Assembly: GCA_030949605.1 (NCBI GenBank)
Contig: JAUZSH010000039.1
Coordinates: 1 to 48,180, forward strand
Direction of reading: 5' to 3'
Source of the DNA: Ghiorsea sp.
GTDB lineage: Bacteria > Pseudomonadota > Zetaproteobacteria > Mariprofundales > Mariprofundaceae
DNA: 48,180 nucleotides
Shown here in pieces: positions 36,534 through 46,171 of this stretch. The notes beneath the pieces were generated by a model that worked only from the letters and a program-made list of their open reading frames with translations, made no database searches and was not told the origin of the DNA. Both the position numbers and the translations under genes were made by a program. Each line of letters starts with the position of its first letter. The first letter of the stretch is position 1.

Positions 36534-37645
36534 TATTTAACCTCCACTTTACCAGCACGATTCAGGGGTAAATATGGCATCACCTGATTTGCAACCGCAC
36601 TATCAATAATAACTTTATCAGCATTGGCCAATACTTCTTCCATGGTTTCAAGGTACAAACGTTTACGTGTCACTTCAGGTGCTTTTTTGTATGCCTGATA
36701 CAAGCTGTTAAACCTATCCGCTTCACCAATCGCTCTATCTTCCACTTCTTTAGCATAGGCTTCAGCTTCAAGAATCATTTTCTTGGCTTCACCACGCGCA
36801 TTCGGAATCACCGAGTTAGCATAAGTTTCAGCTTCATTTTTTGCTCGCTCTTTATCTTCTCGCGCACTTGCCACATCTTTAAACTCTTTACTCACGCGCT
36901 CAGGTGGTTGCACGTCTTTCAATGTAACCGTGGTAACACGAATACCTGCGTTATAAGTATCAAGAATATTTTGAATGCCTTGACGTGTTTGATCCTCAAC
37001 TTCGGCTTTTTTATCGGTCATCACATCATCAATCAATGTGCTACCAATCACCTCACGAATCGAGCTTTCTGCTGCATCCCTCACCGTTTGAATGGCTTGC
37101 GTTGCATCAATTTGGAACAAATACTTTTCAATATCTGAAATTTTGTATTGCACTACGAATGCAATATCCACGATATTTTCATCTTTGGTCAACATCAATG
37201 ATTCTTGATTCATTTTCCGTGTGCGTCCATCAGCAAAGGTTCTGAAACCAATGGTTAAACGCTGAACAGATAATGTTGGAATTTTTTCAACGGTTTCAAT
37301 CGGGTAAGGCAAGTGCCAGTTCAAACCAGGGCTACGTGTATCTTGGTGTTGCCCAAACCTAAGCACTACCGCTTCTTCATCGGCTGCAACAATATAAAAG
37401 CCTGATGCAAGCCATGCCACAAAAGCCAAACCAATGGCCGTCATCATGAAACCTTTGCTTATTTCAGGGGAATCACCATTGCCTCCACCTTTACCGCCAC
37501 CAAAAAAACCGCCTACGCGATCATTAAGGTCTTTCATCACTTTATCCAAGTCGGGTGGTGTTTGTTTATTATTCCCACCGCCTCCTGATGAACCCGTGGG
37601 TTTATTGCCCCAAGGGTTATTGTCTTGATTTTGATTCCAAGGCAT
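36533..37645 (-). CDS. hflK: FtsH protease modulator HflK
   Basis: The 370-residue SPFH protein has a glycine- and asparagine-rich N-terminus (MPWNQNQDNNPWG), a membrane anchor at about 67-87, and a band-7 domain beginning DEEAVVLRFGQ with LNWHLPYPIE. A coiled-coil region follows. The order hflK-hflC-DUF2065 with tight spacing is classical. It acts with HflC on FtsH at the membrane. Confidence 0.95.
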   Translation of the reverse strand: MPWNQNQDNNPWGNKPTGSSGGGGNNKQTPPDLDKVMKDLNDRVGGFFGGGKGGGNGDSPEISKGFMMTAIGLAFVAWLASGFYIVAADEEAVVLRFGQHQDTRSPGLNWHLPYPIETVEKIPTLSVQRLTIGFRTFADGRTRKMNQESLMLTKDENIVDIAFVVQYKISDIEKYLFQIDATQAIQTVRDAAESSIREVIGSTLIDDVMTDKKAEVEDQTRQGIQNILDTYNAGIRVTTVTLKDVQPPERVSKEFKDVASAREDKERAKNEAETYANSVIPNARGEAKKMILEAEAYAKEVEDRAIGEADRFNSLYQAYKKAPEVTRKRLYLETMEEVLANADKVIIDSAVANQVMPYLPLNRAGKVEVK

Positions 37646-37698
37646 ACGTATTCTCCTTCAATTTACAACAAATCGATACTGCGCGCAGTGTAGCTTGC

Positions 37699-38463
37699 TT
37701 ATCGGGGATTACTAGACAGTGATTCATCTGCTTCTTTGGGTAAATGATATAACCACTCCGCCAGACTTTGAATCTGTGCATCGGTTAAAGGGCCGCCATT
37801 AGCATGAGAAAAACCTGGCATTTGTGGTCTACCTACCCCGTGCGCGATAGTGTGACTTAAAAATGTTAACGATGGCAAGTTGGTCAGGCGGGGAGCATAC
37901 GCACCCACACCTTGCTCACCATGACACATGGCACAACCCACATCATAAAGCGTTTTAGGGTCGATAGTATTAACCAACGGTTCAAAATGACACGATGCAC
38001 ACTGCCCATCAAAAATACCTTTAATTTTCCCTGCTGATTGCAAATGTGGGTTCTCGACCACATTAAACACAAGCATCGCTTTCGCTGTATTCCCTAAAGA
38101 GTCGGTAACATATACGCTCTTTTTTATATCAAACTGTTTCGCGGAAGTATCGATAGCCACCTTCAATTGCGTGAAACCGCTGGGGCTTATCATATAACTA
38201 TCAGGCTCCGCCGCAGTGCAACCACATGATGCTTGAATATCCACCAGTTCAATGGATTGACCGCTATTGTTACGAATGAGGAATGTGGCAATGGCAGCTT
38301 CACCTTCTTGAATATCACCCAAGTCATATATTTTCGGCTGAATATGTAGCATAGGCAAGGCTGAAGCTTCATCCACAGGCTTCTCCATACCAACGAGCTG
38401 TGGTTGACTAGCACTGCATGAAAGCAACGGCAGCAACAAAAGAAAAAAACTTAACTTAACCAT
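37699..38463 (-). CDS. Lipoprotein with DUF1573 domain fused to a dihaem cytochrome c region
   Basis: The 254-residue exported protein has a lipobox LLSC (Cys16). Residues about 38-140 resemble DUF1573 (YDLGDIQEGE, then ASCGCTAAEP with Cys80 and Cys82). A C-terminal region has two haem c motifs, CASCH at 155-159 and CAMCH at 177-181, and a possible distal Met215. The arrangement suggests a periplasmic electron-transfer protein. Function is unknown. It overlaps the sdhE-like gene by 13 bases. Confidence 0.8.
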   Translation of the reverse strand: MVKLSFFLLLLPLLSCSASQPQLVGMEKPVDEASALPMLHIQPKIYDLGDIQEGEAAIATFLIRNNSGQSIELVDIQASCGCTAAEPDSYMISPSGFTQLKVAIDTSAKQFDIKKSVYVTDSLGNTAKAMLVFNVVENPHLQSAGKIKGIFDGQCASCHFEPLVNTIDPKTLYDVGCAMCHGEQGVGAYAPRLTNLPSLTFLSHTIAHGVGRPQMPGFSHANGGPLTDAQIQSLAEWLYHLPKEADESLSSNPR

Positions 38464-38693
38464 GCCTGAAGCTCCTGAGGAATAGGATGTTTACCTGATT
38501 GCATAGCAAGAAGAACTGGAACCTCAAGCGTGAGTAAACATTCAACATGTTGCAGCATAACTTTATCACCTGATGCGAGTACATCATGAAGCCCTGATAA
38601 CCACACATCCAACTCCAACATGCCTTGCCGCTGCAAGCGATACTGCAAGCGGCGCAATGTTTCATCCATATCTAAGGGTTTCAAATTATTCAT
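38451..38693 (-). CDS. sdhE: SdhE-like flavinylation factor
   Basis: The 80-residue protein matches SdhE (FAD assembly factor, DUF339) in length and helical pattern: LRRLQYRLQRQGMLELD, then a conserved middle with a final ...HPIPQELQAWL. SdhE inserts FAD covalently in succinate dehydrogenase and fumarate reductase. In the family motif RGxxE the arginine is replaced: here it reads Gln23-Gly24-M-L-Glu27. Its 3' end overlaps the dihaem lipoprotein gene by 13 bases. Confidence 0.75.
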   Translation of the reverse strand: MNNLKPLDMDETLRRLQYRLQRQGMLELDVWLSGLHDVLASGDKVMLQHVECLLTLEVPVLLAMQSGKHPIPQELQAWLS

Positions 38694-38828
38694 GCGACTT
38701 GCTGTGTCTGCTCTTTCTCTTTGCGGATGTATTCAGTTGCAACATAGGCAAAGCCTAAACCAAAGCAGGTGCAACGGTAAAGTTTTACATACTCGACAAA
38801 CGTAAGCGCGCAATTTACATTTCATCGA

Positions 38829-39281
38829 ATGAGCCAAACACCCAACCAACCTGACCGAAAACTCCTTCGCGCACATCGCCAAATATTCTGGGATGCTTGG
38901 CAAAAAGCACAAGCCAACTTACCCTTAAATGCTTTGGAAGTTCGCATTGCCAGAGTCATTAAAATGCACCCTGAATACCATCATTTTTTCAATGATTTAG
39001 AAGACTTTTTAGATCGTGATTTTCAAGTCAATGATGGTATGAACCCCTACCTTCACTTGTCTTTACATCTATCGATTGAAGAGCAGCTTGCAACCAAGCA
39101 GCCTATTGAAGCAGCCAAACTCATGGAAGTGCAAATGATAGAAAAAAAAGAAGATCGGCATGATGCATTACACATGATTTTAGAAATCTTGGCAGAAACA
39201 GTTCATGAGTCTCAACGTGAAGGTAAGGAAATCGACCCGCTGGCGTATGCCGCCAAACTTCAAATACGGTTGCAAGCATGA
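38829..39281 (+). CDS. DUF1841 family protein
   Basis: The 150-residue soluble protein matches DUF1841: an N-terminal RQIFWDAWQKA region, HPEYHHFFND, NPYLHLSLHLSIEEQ, and a C-terminal helical part. Function is unknown. It begins a coupled set of three plus-strand genes: its stop overlaps the next start by 4 bases. It is divergent from the sdhE-like gene, with 135 bases between. Confidence 0.85.
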   Translation: MSQTPNQPDRKLLRAHRQIFWDAWQKAQANLPLNALEVRIARVIKMHPEYHHFFNDLEDFLDRDFQVNDGMNPYLHLSLHLSIEEQLATKQPIEAAKLMEVQMIEKKEDRHDALHMILEILAETVHESQREGKEIDPLAYAAKLQIRLQA

Positions 39282-39601
39282 TGCGCTTCTTATTGATTAC
39301 ACTACTCGGTTTTTTTGGCCCTGCATTAATCATGCTTTTCTTGCGTTTGCTTTGGTATCGCATTCGCTACAACTGGTTTGCCAAAAGCAATGAACCCGAA
39401 ATCATTGATATTACCCCCAGCTCATCTCATCGCCCCTCACGGTGGTTCATTGCAGCTTGGATTATCATCAGCCTTCTATGCACAGGGTTTCTCCTTTGGC
39501 AAATGGATGACACACCAGCCTCAAAGCAAATCTATATTCCTGCCCACATTGATGCTGAAGGTAACTTTGTACCTTCACAAACACTTGTACCAAAAGAATG
39601 A
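39278..39601 (+). CDS. Small membrane protein (two transmembrane segments)
   Basis: The 107-residue protein has two hydrophobic segments (FLLITLLGFFGPALIMLFL, then FIAAWIIISLLCTGFLLW) and a short polar tail ending TLVPKE. It resembles DUF6111-type proteins. Its 5' end overlaps the DUF1841 stop and its 3' end overlaps the nuclease start by 4 bases (ATGA), so all three are translationally coupled. Confidence 0.75.
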   Translation: MMRFLLITLLGFFGPALIMLFLRLLWYRIRYNWFAKSNEPEIIDITPSSSHRPSRWFIAAWIIISLLCTGFLLWQMDDTPASKQIYIPAHIDAEGNFVPSQTLVPKE

Positions 39602-42243
39602 ATCAGCTGTTTACGACCATCACCTCCCAACAGCTTGAATCGCAATTAAAGAATGGTGCGCAATGGTTAACCGTGAACCAAAGGCTAGCTAGGTTTCGCT
39701 TCAAACAGTTTGAAGCAATCCAAATCCAACATGGGAAAAGCGCATGGTACACCCCCCCTATTGCATCATGGTCAACATGGCTACAACAGCAATGGCTTGA
39801 TACAGGGGATGGTTTATTACTTAGCCAACATCAAGAGATATTATTTTGGCGTGGTGTAGTCGAAAGTGATCCTTCAACTTCAGTATTACAGCCCAAAGCT
39901 TTGGCAAAACAAGCTATGGATGCTTGGAAGATTATTGCTGATTATGCGATTGACCCAACTTGCCTCACGTCAGGCGGGGATGAGCATCGAGCTTTATGGC
40001 GCTGGGCGAATGAAGTCAAACGCCGCATACAAAATGCCAATGTAAACTTCGTGCAACAACATGAACTTCTAGCAGCATTATGCAAAACAACACCCAACAT
40101 CAAAACAGCAACAATCATTTTAGATGGTTTTGATACATTCACCCCTGCACAAATCACATTTTTACAACACCTTGAAGCATCAGGTATGCAAATCATGCAA
40201 GTCACCCAATATGGTGAAGCAACAGTGCCTACGCTTCAATCTTATCATGATGAGGAAAGTGAGCTGCGCTTTGTCTGTCAACACATTCGCCAGATTGTGA
40301 TGCGTAACAACAAGCAAACGATTGCCTTATTTATTCCTGATTTGGAGCATAGAGCAGCTTGGGTAAGCCAAATCTTAAGCGAAGAGCTTGCACCTGCATT
40401 AAGCCTAAAAACGGCAACCGATCTTGAAGGTTCTTATTTCAATCTATCATTGGGTTCTATCCTTGCCAAACAGCCCATGATTCAGGCCACCTTAAATCTA
40501 CTCTCACTCACCCTTCAACACACTTGGGATACCCAAACCATTACCCATATTCTACATAGCCCCTACCTTAAAGGTTTTGCAGAAGAAGGGGCAAAAAGAG
40601 CTAGCCTAGACAAAATTATTCGGGCAAAAAATAAGCAGCATCTAACACGCCAACAATTGCTTCATATGATGAAGCAGCATGAGATTGAAGCCCCTGTCCT
40701 GACAACTGTTTTACAAGAACTCAACACCCTATCCGAAGCCAATCAGCTGTCTGGAAAACAATGTTTATCCTACTGGTTAAACAAAGCTGATGAACTTATC
40801 AACATCTTTGGTTGCTTTGATGAAGCATCGTTAACCCATGAAGTCGCACAATGCCAAGGCTGGAAAAATATCATACACCAGCTGAGTACATTGGATGATT
40901 TTTGCGGTCTATTAACTTGGGCAGAAGCATTGGGTCGCCTGCAAGAACATGCTTTTGAACAAGTCTTTCGCCCCGCCCCAGGTCTTGCCAACATCCAAGT
41001 GATGGGTTTTCTTGAAGCGAGTAACCTTCAATTTGATGAAGCATTCATCATCAGCATGGATGACCACACTTGGCCACTGGCAGCCAAGCCGCACCCGCTT
41101 ATCCCTGTGGACATTCAAGTGCAACATCAAACACCTCATGCCAACAGTGATCGTGAATGGGCTTATGCCCAAAAAGTTTGGCAAAATTTAATGTTTATCG
41201 CGCCGCATATTCATGTCAGTTATGCACAAGTACGCGACCACCAAGACACGCAACCTTCACCGCTCTTGAGTGGCTTAGAGAAAGCCAATCCAACAACTTT
41301 CAGCAGCCAGCGTTATGCGACACAATTACAGCAGCAACAGCCCAAAATGGTCGATATTCAAGATACCCTCCTGCCCGTGAGTCAGGATGAAGTGATTCAT
41401 GGTGGCGCGGGAATTTTAGCTGCACAATCGGCTTGCGCTTTCCAGTCTTTTGCCAAATACCGATTGCATCTTAAAGGTTTAGAAACACCCATTTCAGGTT
41501 TAAACAGCCGCGAACAAGGTGAACTCTTGCATAAAATATTGGAAATATTTTGGCGTAATCACCCCAACCAACAGGCTTTATTGGGCTTAATCAACAACAA
41601 CACACTCACCACAGAAATCAAAACATGTATTGCAAGTGCATGGCATCATCTCCAGTGGAATATCACCCCACATCGGCAACAGCTTGAAACAAAACGTTTA
41701 CAACGCCTTATTCACGACTGGTTACTTTTGGAAAAAGAACGCACGCCATTTCAAGTGGTTGAACGCGAAGTTTGGCGTGATATAAAGTTAGGTCATTTGG
41801 TCTTACACACCAAGCTTGATCGCATTGATACAGATCAAAACGGACATAGAATCATCATCGATTATAAAACAGGTGAATCTATCGCCAGCAAAGCTTTAGG
41901 CGACCGACCCGATTCCCCGCAATTGCCTGCCTACCTACTCGCAGAGCAGCAAACTCAAAAGATAACCATAGATGCACTGGTCTATGCCCAAGTTCGTGGT
42001 GGTGATTTAGCATTCAAAGGTTTCGCCAAAGAATCTGAAATATTACCCAAAATTAAGGCATACCAAGGTAAAAAAGGAAAAGTAGAGCAACCCAAAGACT
42101 GGGATGAACTCATACAACACTGGACAGACACACTCCATCGCCTTGCTGATGAATTTATGATGGGTCAAGCAGAGGTCAACCCAAAAAATGCACAAGCTTG
42201 CACTTACTGCGAATTTGAAGGTTTATGTAGGATAGAGCGTTAA
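39598..42243 (+). CDS. AddB-like DNA repair protein with PD-(D/E)XK nuclease and Fe-S cluster site
   Basis: The 881-residue product has an inactive helicase-like N-terminal part and a C-terminal PD-(D/E)XK nuclease core with DRID...IIDYKTGE (Asp755 in IDYKTG). An AddB-type 4Fe-4S site is formed by Cys near 613 and Cys868, Cys871 and Cys877 (CTYCEFEGLC). This matches the family called probable DNA repair protein, related to AddB/RecB-family double-strand-break processing. No addA partner is visible in the window. Confidence 0.85.
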   Translation: MNQLFTTITSQQLESQLKNGAQWLTVNQRLARFRFKQFEAIQIQHGKSAWYTPPIASWSTWLQQQWLDTGDGLLLSQHQEILFWRGVVESDPSTSVLQPKALAKQAMDAWKIIADYAIDPTCLTSGGDEHRALWRWANEVKRRIQNANVNFVQQHELLAALCKTTPNIKTATIILDGFDTFTPAQITFLQHLEASGMQIMQVTQYGEATVPTLQSYHDEESELRFVCQHIRQIVMRNNKQTIALFIPDLEHRAAWVSQILSEELAPALSLKTATDLEGSYFNLSLGSILAKQPMIQATLNLLSLTLQHTWDTQTITHILHSPYLKGFAEEGAKRASLDKIIRAKNKQHLTRQQLLHMMKQHEIEAPVLTTVLQELNTLSEANQLSGKQCLSYWLNKADELINIFGCFDEASLTHEVAQCQGWKNIIHQLSTLDDFCGLLTWAEALGRLQEHAFEQVFRPAPGLANIQVMGFLEASNLQFDEAFIISMDDHTWPLAAKPHPLIPVDIQVQHQTPHANSDREWAYAQKVWQNLMFIAPHIHVSYAQVRDHQDTQPSPLLSGLEKANPTTFSSQRYATQLQQQQPKMVDIQDTLLPVSQDEVIHGGAGILAAQSACAFQSFAKYRLHLKGLETPISGLNSREQGELLHKILEIFWRNHPNQQALLGLINNNTLTTEIKTCIASAWHHLQWNITPHRQQLETKRLQRLIHDWLLLEKERTPFQVVEREVWRDIKLGHLVLHTKLDRIDTDQNGHRIIIDYKTGESIASKALGDRPDSPQLPAYLLAEQQTQKITIDALVYAQVRGGDLAFKGFAKESEILPKIKAYQGKKGKVEQPKDWDELIQHWTDTLHRLADEFMMGQAEVNPKNAQACTYCEFEGLCRIER

Positions 42244-42288
42244 AAATAATGTGCTTGAGATATCAAGGGTTAACTACATGATACTGCC

Positions 42289-43485
42289 ATGAAAAGATAT
42301 AAAGTGGTGGTGATTGGTGCTGGTGCTGCGGGTTTGATGTGTGCCATAACGGCAGCGCAACATGGGCAGTCGGTCTTGGTCTTGGACAAGTCAGCAAAAG
42401 CGGCAGAAAAGATTCGCATTTCGGGTGGCGGAAAATGTAATTTCACCAACTTGGATGTTACAGCAAACAATTATATTTCGCAAAACAAACACTTTTGCAA
42501 ATCTGCTTTGGCAGGGTTTAACCCATGGGACTTTATCGATTGGGTGGCACAAGCAGGGATTGAATACCATGAGCGCGAGCATGGGCAAATGTTTTGCAAC
42601 CATTCCGCACAAGATATTATCCAAATGCTCCTCGATAAATGTGATAGTTACGGTGTCAATATTGAACTGGGTGTCAACGTGGAAAACATCAGCAAAGATG
42701 ATGATTTTTTCTTGCAAACCAGTATCGGTGATATTCAAACGAAAGCCTTGGTGATTGCCACGGGTGCATTATCTATTCCTAAAATCGGAGCAACAAATTT
42801 CGGTTTCAACGTTGGTAAACAATTTGGTTTAAACGTGGTTAAAACACGCCCCGGTCTTGTGCCGTTTACGTTTACAGGTAAAGATAAAGATGACTTAAAG
42901 GCGCTGGCGGGTATTGCTTTACCCGTGTTGGTCTCATTGCATGAGAAGAAAGATGCGCCACACTTCAAAGAAGCTATGTTATTTACCCATCGTGGTCTAT
43001 CTGGACCTGCAATCTTACAAATATCTTCATATTGGTTGCCTGGCGATAGCTTAAGCATCAATCTTATCCCCGATTGGCATGTGGAGGATGTCGTGGCACA
43101 ATACAAGATTGAACACCCTCAAGCATTATTATCCACTTTATTATCCAGCTATTTACCGAAACGATTGGTCAATCTTTTGGGCAAACATATTGATATGCAA
43201 AAGAAAATTAAATCATTATCCGATAAGGATATCAAATATTTTAAAGACTTTTTACAAAGCTGGGTCATCAAACCCAGCAGCACAGAAGGCTACCGCACGG
43301 CAGAGGTCACCGTGGGTGGCATTGATACTGCCGACCTGGATTCCAAAACCATGCAGGCGAAACATACGGAAGGCTTATACTTCATCGGCGAGGTCGTGGA
43401 TGTCACTGGGCATTTGGGTGGCTTTAATTTCCAATGGGCTTGGTCAAGCGGCTTTGCTGCAGGTATAGATATAGGGAAGCTCTGA
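42289..43485 (+). CDS. HI0933/YhiN (BaiN-type) flavoprotein
   Basis: The 398-residue FAD-binding protein has VIGAGAAGLMCAITAAQHG at the N-terminus, the characteristic RISGGGKCNFTN, and the C-terminal GLYFIGEVVDVTGHLGGFN. Family members are proposed flavin-dependent reductases, but the physiological substrate is usually unknown. It stands alone between the nuclease gene and pepN. Confidence 0.88.
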   Translation: MKRYKVVVIGAGAAGLMCAITAAQHGQSVLVLDKSAKAAEKIRISGGGKCNFTNLDVTANNYISQNKHFCKSALAGFNPWDFIDWVAQAGIEYHEREHGQMFCNHSAQDIIQMLLDKCDSYGVNIELGVNVENISKDDDFFLQTSIGDIQTKALVIATGALSIPKIGATNFGFNVGKQFGLNVVKTRPGLVPFTFTGKDKDDLKALAGIALPVLVSLHEKKDAPHFKEAMLFTHRGLSGPAILQISSYWLPGDSLSINLIPDWHVEDVVAQYKIEHPQALLSTLLSSYLPKRLVNLLGKHIDMQKKIKSLSDKDIKYFKDFLQSWVIKPSSTEGYRTAEVTVGGIDTADLDSKTMQAKHTEGLYFIGEVVDVTGHLGGFNFQWAWSSGFAAGIDIGKL

Positions 43486-43584
43486 ACAAGTCATGAACGC
43501 ATATATTTTGTGTCCAGTGCTTCCATAGCATCTGCAACACCCACTGTTTAAATATTTTCCGCAACAACATTGAAAGGATACAAA

Positions 43585-46161
43585 ATGAACCCAACAATTT
43601 ATTTAAAAGACTATCAGCAACCAACATTTGCCGTAAAGCATGTGTTGTTATGCTTTGAATTAGAACCTGAACACAGCCAAGTGACGGCAACCGTGGACTA
43701 TCAGCGCAATCGTGTTGGTAATTTGGTGTTGAATGGTGAGCATTTAAGCCTTGAAAGCATCAAGGTGGATGGCATCGCATTAGAAACAAGCCAGTATGAA
43801 GTGTCCGACAAAACCTTAACCATCACCAACGCACCCGATGCCTTCACCCTTGAAATCATCACCATCATCAATCCACAAGCCAACACTGCTTTGGAAGGTT
43901 TATACCGCTCATCAGGCAATTATTGCACCCAATGCGAAGCCCACGGCTTTCGGCGCATCACCTACTTCCAAGATAGACCAGATGTGATGGCAACATTTAC
44001 GGTCAACATCATTGCCGATAAAGCAAGTAACCCCGTGTTGCTATCCAATGGTAACCCCATCAATAGCGGTGATTTGGCTGATGGCAAACATTTCGCAGAA
44101 TGGCATGACCCCTTCCCTAAACCCTGTTACCTCTTTGCTTTGGTGGCAGGTGATTTGGCAAAGGTTGAGGATAGTTTTACCACCCAATCAGGACGGAACA
44201 TTACCCTGCAAATCTACACCGAGCCGCATCATATTCACCAATGTGACTTTGCTATGGCATCGCTCAAACGCGCTATGGCTTGGGATGAAAGGCGCTTTGG
44301 TCTGGAGTACGACCTTGACCTATTTATGATTGTTGCCGTTGATGACTTTAATATGGGAGCGATGGAAAATAAGGGGTTGAACATTTTTAATTCTCGGCTT
44401 GTCTTTGCCAGCCCAGAAACGGCAACCGATGATGATTATATTGCCATTGAAGCGGTGATTGGGCATGAATATTTTCATAACTGGACGGGCAACCGTGTCA
44501 CCTGCCGCGATTGGTTTCAACTTAGCCTTAAAGAAGGTTTGACGGTGTTCCGTGACCAAGAGTTTACCGCAGATTTGCACGATAGGGCCGTCAAACGCAT
44601 TGAAGATGTACGCTTACTGCGTACCCACCAGTTTGCCGAAGATACAAGCCCTATGGCGCACCCCATCCGCCCTGCATCGTTTGTTGAAATCAATAATTTT
44701 TATACCGTCACCGTGTATGAAAAAGGCGCAGAGGTGGTGCGCTTGTATCATTCGCTGTTGGGTGAAGAAGGTTTCCGTAAAGGTATGGACTTGTATTTTG
44801 AGCGACATGATGGGCAAGCCGTGACCACGGAAGATTTTTTAAGTGCCATGGCGGATGCCAACAACCGTGATTTAAGCCAAATGCAGACTTGGTATGAACA
44901 AGCAGGTACACCACATGTCAAAGTCTCCCTAGACTATGATGCAGATAGCCAAACCTGCACACTGACTTGCGAACAATCTTGCCCTGCCACATCTGAATCC
45001 GAGCAGAAGAAGCCATACTTGATTCCTCTTAAAATGACATTATTGGATAAAGATGGAAATATATTGATGGATGAACAAACCTTGCTGATAACGCAAGAAA
45101 AGCAGGCTTTTACTTTTGAACATATCAGCAGCCAACCCATTCCATCCTTGTTGCGCGATTTTTCTGCACCTGTCATCTTAGACTATGATTATTCGGATGA
45201 TGATTATGCCTTTTTGATGCAGCATGATAACAATCCATTCAATCAATGGTCGGCAGCTCAAGCTTTAGCCAGCAACAACATCATCAGACTGATGCAAGAT
45301 AAGAGGTTCAATTTAAACATTATCATTAGAGCCATGAGACCCGTGTTAGAAAACAATGGCTTATCCCCTGCGCTTAAAGCAGAAGCATTAAGCCTTCCTT
45401 CGGTATCGGATATGCAGGAATCATGGTTGATGCAGCATGATACGGTAAACCCAAGTCAAGTGTTTGCAGCAAGAGAGCAACTCAAATCAAACATCGCTCA
45501 AACCTTAAAAGATGAATTGTTAGCCACCTATCAAACCATGCAAGACACACCTGATTTAAGTGATGAGGCCATGCAACAACGTAAGCTGAAACATGTGTGT
45601 TTGAGTTATTTAACAGTATTGGATGAACCTGAAATGCTGGAATTAGCAGAACAACAGTTTAACACAGCGCAAAACATGACCAGCCAATATGCTGCCCTGT
45701 TTTGCCTTGTTCAACATGACAATTCTCAAGCCAAACAAGCCTTACAAAGTTTTGAAGAGCAATGGAAAGATGAGACCAATGTGATGGACAAATGGTTTAA
45801 TGTGCAAGCAAGCTCCCCTACTTTGGGCTCATTAACACACATCCAAACCTTGATGCAGCACCCGCAATTCAGCATTAAGAATCCGAATAAAGTTCGCGCT
45901 GTGCTGGGTGGGTTTGCCATGCGAAACCTAAGTCAATTTCATGCTCAAGATGGCAGTGGTTATCAGTTTATGGCAACGCAAATCATCGCTTTGGATAAGT
46001 TGAATCCGCAAATCGCATCACGTTTGGTACGCACACTGATGGATTGGAAACGCTTAGAACCAACCCGCCAAAGTTTAATGAAAGCAGAATTGCAACGCAT
46101 TGCTGATACCAAAGGTTTATCTTCGGATGCGACTGAAATCGTCAATAAAAGTTTGGGTTAA
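43585..46161 (+). CDS. pepN: Aminopeptidase N
   Basis: The 858-residue zinc metalloprotease removes N-terminal amino acids from peptides. The substrate-binding GAMEN motif is at 258-262, the zinc motif HEYFH at 294-298, and the third ligand Glu in LSLKEG about 20 residues later. The C-terminal helical domain is complete. I chose ATG 43585 (MNPTIYLKDY) with AAAGGA upstream rather than an in-frame TTG five codons earlier. It is followed after 10 bases by the kinase gene. Confidence 0.96.
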   Translation: MNPTIYLKDYQQPTFAVKHVLLCFELEPEHSQVTATVDYQRNRVGNLVLNGEHLSLESIKVDGIALETSQYEVSDKTLTITNAPDAFTLEIITIINPQANTALEGLYRSSGNYCTQCEAHGFRRITYFQDRPDVMATFTVNIIADKASNPVLLSNGNPINSGDLADGKHFAEWHDPFPKPCYLFALVAGDLAKVEDSFTTQSGRNITLQIYTEPHHIHQCDFAMASLKRAMAWDERRFGLEYDLDLFMIVAVDDFNMGAMENKGLNIFNSRLVFASPETATDDDYIAIEAVIGHEYFHNWTGNRVTCRDWFQLSLKEGLTVFRDQEFTADLHDRAVKRIEDVRLLRTHQFAEDTSPMAHPIRPASFVEINNFYTVTVYEKGAEVVRLYHSLLGEEGFRKGMDLYFERHDGQAVTTEDFLSAMADANNRDLSQMQTWYEQAGTPHVKVSLDYDADSQTCTLTCEQSCPATSESEQKKPYLIPLKMTLLDKDGNILMDEQTLLITQEKQAFTFEHISSQPIPSLLRDFSAPVILDYDYSDDDYAFLMQHDNNPFNQWSAAQALASNNIIRLMQDKRFNLNIIIRAMRPVLENNGLSPALKAEALSLPSVSDMQESWLMQHDTVNPSQVFAAREQLKSNIAQTLKDELLATYQTMQDTPDLSDEAMQQRKLKHVCLSYLTVLDEPEMLELAEQQFNTAQNMTSQYAALFCLVQHDNSQAKQALQSFEEQWKDETNVMDKWFNVQASSPTLGSLTHIQTLMQHPQFSIKNPNKVRAVLGGFAMRNLSQFHAQDGSGYQFMATQIIALDKLNPQIASRLVRTLMDWKRLEPTRQSLMKAELQRIADTKGLSSDATEIVNKSLG

Positions 46162-46171
46162 GGGTATCCAT

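Noticed and set aside
46100-46171. Upstream start for the leucine-rich-repeat kinase inside pepN
   Set aside because: It would overlap pepN by over 60 bases; ATG 46172 follows the pepN stop by 10 bases.
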